Assembly (NCBI GenBank): GCA_036380925.1
Contig: DASVDW010000181.1
Coordinates: 1 to 25,586, forward strand
Source of the DNA: JAICLV01 sp036380925
Lineage (GTDB): Bacteria; Actinomycetota; Actinomycetes; Acidothermales; Acidothermaceae
Direction: 5' to 3'
DNA: 25,586 bases
Shown: one piece after another, positions 21,503-25,586 of the stretch
How the letters are laid out: the number at the start of each line of letters is the position of its first letter
Numbering within the stretch: the first letter of the stretch is position 1
Position numbers and translations under genes: made by a program
Notes under the pieces: generated by a model
Told to the model about the DNA's origin: nothing
What the model saw: only the letters and a program-made list of their open reading frames with translations
Database searches by the model: none

Positions 21503-21532
21503 GTGACCGCTCCCCGGAGCTTTTGGGATAGT
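21503..21532 (+). promoter_or_regulatory. Possible promoter of the PAP2 gene
   Basis: GTGACC (21503-21508) and GATAGT (21527-21532) are separated by 18 bases and resemble -35 and -10 elements. Transcription would begin at about 21539, next to the GTG at 21538, and no Shine-Dalgarno sequence is present. A leaderless start is therefore likely. Confidence 0.4.
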
Positions 21533-21537
21533 GCACC

Positions 21538-22449
21538 GTGCCCCACGTGATGTTGGCCTGGCAGACGGCGGCGGCGGGCGGCGTGTTCCTGCTGGTGGTC
21601 GGTGCGCTGTCGCTGCGGTTCGCGCGCGGTGTGTGGCAGGCGCGGGTGGCCCCGGTGCTGCGCGAGTCGGGCGTCATTCTCGGGTTGTACGCCCTGTGGC
21701 AATACGCGGGCGGGTTGTCGCTCGGCCACGCCGACGCCGCGGCGGCCCGCGGGCATTGGATCTGGAACACCGAGCGGTTGTGGCATTTGCCGAGCGAGGC
21801 GTGGCTGCAGGACGGCGTCGTTCACAATTCGACGTTCATTCAAATCTGCAACATCTATTACGCCACGATGCACTTCGGGTTGCTCATCGCGACGCTGGTT
21901 TGGCTGTTCCTGCGGCATCGCGAGGTGTATCCGCGGGTGCGCATGACGATCATCTTGACCACGACGATGTGCTTGCTCGTGGGCATGATCGCGGTCGCGC
22001 CGCCGCGACTCATCCACGTCGGCATGGTCGACACCGCCGCGGCGCACGGCCAGTCGGTCTACACCGTCAGCGCGATCGGGGCCGACCAGTACTGCGCGAT
22101 GCCCTCCGTGCACGTGGCCTGGGCGGCGATCGTGCCGCTCGCCGTCATCACCGCGAGCCGTAGCAAGTGGCGGTGGCTCATGCTGTTGCATTTCCTCGCC
22201 ACGGTTTACGTCGTCGTGGTGACCGCCAACCACTACTGGGCCGACGGCATCGTCGCGGTCTCGTTGCTGGGGCTGGCGTTGCTCCTGCAATCGGCGGCGC
22301 CGCGGGTGTTTGGGTTGCTCAGCCTGCGCCGGCTGATGACCGCGACCGAGCGGGTCGCGGCCTCTAGCGAGACGCCGGCCCCACTCGACGGCAGGGTCGT
22401 CCGCAAGCTCGACCCCGACGACGACGTGAGAGTGCGTTGGCCGGGCTAG
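21538..22449 (+). CDS. PAP2-family membrane phosphatase / inositolphosphotransferase-like protein
   Basis: A 303-residue integral membrane protein with about six hydrophobic segments, in the PAP2_3 (Aur1/Ipt1-like) branch. The catalytic motifs are MPSVHVAW (PSxH, after a YC) and ANHYWADGIV (HxxxD). Together they form the phosphohistidine active site at the outer membrane face. The long hydrophilic block HWIWNTERLWHLPSEAWLQ between early segments is typical of the group. Relatives remove phosphate from lipids or transfer phosphoinositol headgroups, and the substrate is unknown. The start is GTG 21538, with a GTG at 21547 and an ATG at 21550 as alternatives. The TAG stop lies within CTAG, which also holds the stop of the convergent peptidase gene. 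Confidence 0.85.
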   Translation: MPHVMLAWQTAAAGGVFLLVVGALSLRFARGVWQARVAPVLRESGVILGLYALWQYAGGLSLGHADAAAARGHWIWNTERLWHLPSEAWLQDGVVHNSTFIQICNIYYATMHFGLLIATLVWLFLRHREVYPRVRMTIILTTTMCLLVGMIAVAPPRLIHVGMVDTAAAHGQSVYTVSAIGADQYCAMPSVHVAWAAIVPLAVITASRSKWRWLMLLHFLATVYVVVVTANHYWADGIVAVSLLGLALLLQSAAPRVFGLLSLRRLMTATERVAASSETPAPLDGRVVRKLDPDDDVRVRWPG

Positions 22450-23315
22450 CCGCCCGTTGAGGAGAAGTGCTGGTAGTCCGGGTCGGCCCAGCGTCCGCCC
22501 CATCGCCAGCCGACCGCGGCGAACGCCTTGACCAGCACGCCATCGGCCACCGCCATGCCGGGTCGGTATGGCGAGCGGACGGCGAACGGCGCGCCTTCTG
22601 GAGGGAGCACCTTGCCGCCTTCCAGATAGGGATTTTCGACGGTGTTGACGTCGATCGCCTTGCCGTAGGCGTGTGCCGACCAGCGCGGCGGACCAGCCGC
22701 GACGGCGTTGCGACAGTTGAACGCCGAGGTGTTGTCAGCCGCCATCGACGCGTCGTCGCTGCCGTCGAACTCCGACACGGGACGCATGCTGCGGATCGGG
22801 AATCGCTGCAGGTAAAGGGTCTTGAACGCCGCCTCGACGGCCGGCACGACGTCGGCGTTCACCACGATGTGGCCCATGTGCGCGGCGTTGTCGAAGCCCC
22901 AATAGCGCAGGGAGATCTCGCGTAGCTGAGCCGGACCGACCGGGCAGCCGGCGTGCCAGCTCGCGCCAAGGTCGGCCGCTGTCGGCGTCCGAACGGTCGC
23001 GGTGAACGGCGGGGCGTCGTGCGGCGCCGACGGCGCGGAGCGGCTGCTGGCTGGCTTGGCGGTGGCCGGCGTCACCGCCGCGGTGGCCGATGTTGACACC
23101 GCGGGCGCCGCCGACGCGGCCGATGCCGATGCCGGCGCGGCCGAGGCCGGCTTCGGCGATGCCGAGACGGCGGTCGCGGAAGCGGCGGGTGGTCCGCCGG
23201 GCCGCGCCGTTCCCGATGGCGAGTGCCGTGCACCCGCCTGGGCGCGGGTGTCGCAGCCGGCGATCGCGACCAGCGCGACGAGCCCAGCGGCGAGCAGGGC
23301 AGGGCGGCGGCGCAC
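22446..23315 (-). CDS. M15 family D-Ala-D-Ala carboxypeptidase-like lipoprotein
   Basis: A 289-residue secreted lipoprotein. The signal peptide VRRRPALLAAGLVALVAIAGC ends in a lipobox (AIAGC), so the mature protein should be anchored outside the membrane. A long Ala/Ser/Pro/Thr-rich linker of about 70 residues (to about residue 100) probably spans the cell wall. The C-terminal domain has the M15 zinc site: His and Asp in SAHAYGKAIDVN and a final His in DPDYQHFS. Family members trim peptidoglycan stem peptides. The start is GTG 23315, directly before the signal peptide. A TTG at 23369 is in frame but adds non-signal sequence. A TACGCT -10-like element just upstream hints at a leaderless message. 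The stop overlaps the PAP2 stop. Confidence 0.85.
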   Translation of the reverse strand: MRRRPALLAAGLVALVAIAGCDTRAQAGARHSPSGTARPGGPPAASATAVSASPKPASAAPASASAASAAPAVSTSATAAVTPATAKPASSRSAPSAPHDAPPFTATVRTPTAADLGASWHAGCPVGPAQLREISLRYWGFDNAAHMGHIVVNADVVPAVEAAFKTLYLQRFPIRSMRPVSEFDGSDDASMAADNTSAFNCRNAVAAGPPRWSAHAYGKAIDVNTVENPYLEGGKVLPPEGAPFAVRSPYRPGMAVADGVLVKAFAAVGWRWGGRWADPDYQHFSSTGG

Positions 23316-23370
23316 CCGGCAAGCGTAGTCGGTGCGGCCGCGGGCGCCCCGATTGCTCGGGCAATTCAAG

Positions 23371-23404
23371 TGAGGGTAGCCTCACCTAAGTTAGCCAACC
23401 CTAA
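23371..23404 (+). promoter_or_regulatory. Two overlapping IdeR/DmdR iron boxes upstream of efeU
   Basis: TGAGGGTAGCCTCACCTAA (23371-23389) matches the IdeR/DtxR consensus TTAGGTTAGCCTAACCTAA at 16 of 19 positions. CTAAGTTAGCCAACCCTAA (23386-23404) matches at 15 of 19. They overlap by four bases with a 15-base offset. A third degenerate unit (CTAAGTCAGCC, 23401-23411) continues the 15-base period. The pair ends 29 bases before the efeU start, so iron-loaded IdeR/DmdR should repress the operon. Confidence 0.82.
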
Positions 23405-23433
23405 GTCAGCCGTCCGGCAGGGAAGGGGAGCGC

Positions 23434-24294
23434 GTGCTTCCGACATTCGTGATCGGCCTGCGAGAGGGCCTTGAGGCCTCGCTCATCGTCGGCATCGTCG
23501 CCGCCTTCCTCGGCAAACAGCAGCGCCGGGAGGCGCTGCGGCAGGTCTGGATCGGCGTCGTCGCGGCGATCGTGTTGTGCGCTGGCATCGCGGTCGCGTT
23601 GCGCCTCGCCGCAGCGGAGCTGCCTCACCGACAGCAGGAGGGCCTCGAGACGGTGGTCGCCGCGCTGGCCGTCGCGATGGTCACCGTGATGATCGTGTGG
23701 ATGCGCAAGCACGCCCGGGGCATGAAGCGCGAACTGGAGGGGGCGGCCGCGAACGCGTTGGCCACGGGGTCGGCTCGGGCGCTGGTCGCGATGGCGTTCC
23801 TGGCCGTCTTGCGCGAGGGATTCGAGACCGCGGTCTTCGTGCTCGCCGTGCTCCAGCAGCCAACCAGCAACGGGATCTGGCCTGGGGTTGGGGTTTTCCT
23901 CGGCATCGCGGTGGCCGTCGGCGTCGGCTGGGGGATCTATCGCGGCGGCGTCAAGTTGAACCTGGCGAAGTTCTTCAAGGCCACCGGCGTCGTGCTGGTG
24001 CTCGTCGCGGCCGGCTTGTTGATGAGCGCGTTCCACACCGCGCACGAGGCCGGCTGGCTCAACGCCGGGCAAGCCCAGGCGCTCGATCTCGGCTGGCTGG
24101 TGCGACCCGGCACCGCGCTCGCGTCGCTGCTCACCGGCGTCCTCGGGTTGCGTGCGAGCGTCGCTGTCGTCGAAGCCGTCGCGTGGGTCGGCTACGTCGT
24201 GGTGGTCGGCGCGTTCGTGCTGCTCCCGCCGCGGCAGCGCAAGGGCCCTGCACGGGCTAGCTCTGCGGTGTCCCAATCGACCGCTCGCGTCTAA
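23434..24294 (+). CDS. efeU: Ferrous iron permease EfeU (FTR1 family)
   Basis: A 286-residue membrane protein with about seven hydrophobic segments, the iron channel of the EfeUOB uptake system. Both family REXXE iron-binding motifs are present: LREGLEASL in the first segment and LREGFETAV in the middle. They line the translocation path. The WMRKHARGMKRELE block sits between them, and FFKATGVVLVLVAAGLL and FHTAHEAGWL follow in the second half. The start is GTG 23434, with AGGGGA (23424-23429) upstream and the iron boxes before it. It opens an operon with efeO 23 bases downstream and efeB after that. No frameshift is seen, unlike in some laboratory E. coli strains. Confidence 0.94.
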   Translation: MLPTFVIGLREGLEASLIVGIVAAFLGKQQRREALRQVWIGVVAAIVLCAGIAVALRLAAAELPHRQQEGLETVVAALAVAMVTVMIVWMRKHARGMKRELEGAAANALATGSARALVAMAFLAVLREGFETAVFVLAVLQQPTSNGIWPGVGVFLGIAVAVGVGWGIYRGGVKLNLAKFFKATGVVLVLVAAGLLMSAFHTAHEAGWLNAGQAQALDLGWLVRPGTALASLLTGVLGLRASVAVVEAVAWVGYVVVVGAFVLLPPRQRKGPARASSAVSQSTARV

Positions 24295-24317
24295 CCCTCG
24301 ACCGACAAGGAATCCGC

Positions 24318-25475
24318 ATGCTCTCCGCTTCACCGCGGCCCCGATTCACCATGTCCGCCGTCGGCGTCGCCAGCCTCCTGGGTGTTGTGGTCGCCGGTTG
24401 CTCGTCGTCCACCGCTTCGGACGACGCGAAGCCCGGCGACGCGGGCGCCGTCGTCCGTGTCGAACTCACGCCCGACGGTTGCGTGCCCACGCCTGCCGCG
24501 GTGGCCGCCGGCCTGGTCACCTTCACCGTGCAGAACAAGAACGCGGACGCCGTGTCGGAGGCGGAATTGCTGGATGGCGGGAAAGTCCTCGCAGAAAAGG
24601 AGAATCTGACTCCCGGCCTGTCAGGGTCGTTCTCGCTGCGGCTCGAACCCGGCAGCTACGTGGTGAGTTGCCCGAACGCGAAGAGCGACCACGCCGAGTT
24701 CACCGTGACCGCAGGCGGTTCCAGCGCGGCGGCCGACCCATCCGCGGCAGCGCGGGCGCAGCAGGCGGGTGAGGCGTACCACGACTACGTCGTCGACCAG
24801 GTTCGGCAGCTCCTGGCGGCGGCCGGTGAGTTCACCGCCGCGGTGAAGGCCGGCGACATCGAAGGCGCCAAGGCCGCGTACGGGCCGGCGCGCACCCACT
24901 ACGAGTCGATCGAACCGGTCGCGGAGAGCTTCGGCGACCTCGACCCGACGATCGACGCGCGGGAGAACGACGTCGCCGACGTGAGCACCTGGACCGGCTT
25001 CCACCGCATCGAGAAGGCGCTGTGGCAAGACAAGACGTTGGCGGGAATGGCGCCGGTCGCCGACCGGCTCACCGCCGACCTCACCAAACTGCGCTCGCTG
25101 GTCGAGAACCAGAGCTACCAGCCCGCGCAGATCGCCAACGGTTGCGTCGAGTTGCTGGACGAAGTGGCGAAGTCGAAGGTCACCGGTGAAGAAGAGCGCT
25201 ACAGCCACACCGACCTGTACGACTTCGAGGCGAACGTCCTCGGCGCGCAAGAAGGCTTCGCGGTGTTGAAACCACTGCTGCGGGCGAGCGATCCGCAACT
25301 CGCCGACACCATCGACGCGCGCTTCGCCGACGTGCTCGCGGCGCTGGCCAAGTACCGGCAGGGCGACGGGTGGGTCGACTACTCGACCGTGTCGGACCCC
25401 GATCGTCGGGTGCTGGCGCAGAAGGTCGACGCGCTCGCCGAGCCACTGTCGGAGGTCGCCGCCCGTGTCGGTTGA
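24318..25475 (+). CDS. efeO: Iron uptake lipoprotein EfeO (cupredoxin plus M75 domain)
   Basis: A 385-residue exported lipoprotein. The signal peptide ends in the lipobox VVAGC at about residue 28, so the protein is anchored to the outer face of the membrane. A cupredoxin-like domain follows (about 45-130: VELTPDGCVPTPAAV to YVVSCPNAKSDHAEFTV). The C-terminal M75 domain (about 155-380) contains the metal-binding HxxE motif in TGFHRIEKALW. This two-domain form is the classic EfeO, thought to hand iron to EfeU with EfeB. The start is ATG 24318, preceded by AAGGA. The stop overlaps the efeB start by 11 bases. Confidence 0.94.
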   Translation: MLSASPRPRFTMSAVGVASLLGVVVAGCSSSTASDDAKPGDAGAVVRVELTPDGCVPTPAAVAAGLVTFTVQNKNADAVSEAELLDGGKVLAEKENLTPGLSGSFSLRLEPGSYVVSCPNAKSDHAEFTVTAGGSSAAADPSAAARAQQAGEAYHDYVVDQVRQLLAAAGEFTAAVKAGDIEGAKAAYGPARTHYESIEPVAESFGDLDPTIDARENDVADVSTWTGFHRIEKALWQDKTLAGMAPVADRLTADLTKLRSLVENQSYQPAQIANGCVELLDEVAKSKVTGEEERYSHTDLYDFEANVLGAQEGFAVLKPLLRASDPQLADTIDARFADVLAALAKYRQGDGWVDYSTVSDPDRRVLAQKVDALAEPLSEVAARVG

Positions 25476-25586
25476 CGTCTCGCGCCGCGCCTTCCTCACC
25501 GGCGCCGGCGCGATCGGTGTGGGTGTCGCCGCCGGGCTCGCCGGCTGCACCGACGCCAAGCCGCGTACGTCGTCGAGCGGGTCGGG
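25465..25586 (+). CDS. efeB: EfeB Dyp-type heme peroxidase, N-terminus only (cut by window end)
   Basis: The first 40 codons of the third efeUOB gene. The N-terminus MSVDVSRRAFLTGAGAIGVG is a twin-arginine signal (SRRAFL), followed by a hydrophobic run and LAGC. EfeB proteins are Tat-exported, heme-loaded Dyp-type peroxidases that work with EfeO and EfeU in iron uptake. The cysteine after the hydrophobic run looks like a lipobox, so this EfeB may be a Tat lipoprotein. The start GTG 25465 lies inside efeO, overlapping it by 11 bases. The heme-binding domain lies beyond the window; the identification rests on the Tat signal and operon position. Confidence 0.85.
   Translation, partial: MSVDVSRRAFLTGAGAIGVGVAAGLAGCTDAKPRTSSSGS

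Noticed and set aside
1..25586. CRISPR array, insertion sequence or prophage
   Set aside because: No regularly spaced repeats, transposase, integrase or phage genes are visible; the repeats found are isolated pairs.

Overview
The window is high-GC DNA from a bacterium that looks like an actinomycete (Actinomycetota). The indications are frequent GTG starts, several probably leaderless starts, many 4-base gene overlaps, an IdeR/DmdR-type iron box, a Tat-type EfeB, a PPM-type SAM methyltransferase and an IclR-controlled histidine-utilisation operon. I cannot name a genus. No rRNA, tRNA, CRISPR array, transposase or phage gene was found.

Left end (1-3.4 kb): a fragment of a PAS-domain gene on the minus strand runs directly into the C-terminal two thirds of a DUF885 metallopeptidase-like gene on the plus strand. 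This is a rearrangement or assembly joint. A pirin gene follows. Next is a CopG/Doc-type toxin-antitoxin pair with a tandem-palindrome operator, lying between two ORFs that both seem to lack their 5' ends.

3.4-4.5 kb: a minus-strand ArsR repressor and VOC/glyoxalase-like pair. It has a textbook promoter whose spacer holds the operator, and it is flanked by imperfect direct repeats.

4.5-12.3 kb: histidine catabolism. An IclR regulator is divergent from hutH, hutU, an M20 amidohydrolase, hutF and hutI. From hutU onward each gene overlaps the next by GTGA. The route is histidine to urocanate, imidazolonepropionate, formiminoglutamate and N-formylglutamate. No classical HutG deformylase is present, and the M20 enzyme sits where one would be expected.

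12.4-17.9 kb: a PhnB-like VOC protein; a STAS anti-anti-sigma protein; a minus-strand set of a possible small ORF, a PPM methyltransferase and a GT1 glycosyltransferase; a universal stress protein; and a two-gene BcrA-type ABC exporter.

18-22.4 kb: a B12-binding radical SAM protein that looks like the hopanoid C-3 methylase HpnR, an aldo/keto reductase coupled to a quinone-oxidoreductase-type MDR protein, and a PAP2-family membrane phosphatase.

22.4-25.6 kb: an M15 peptidase lipoprotein, then the ferrous-iron uptake operon efeU-efeO-efeB (efeB cut by the window end) behind two overlapping iron boxes.
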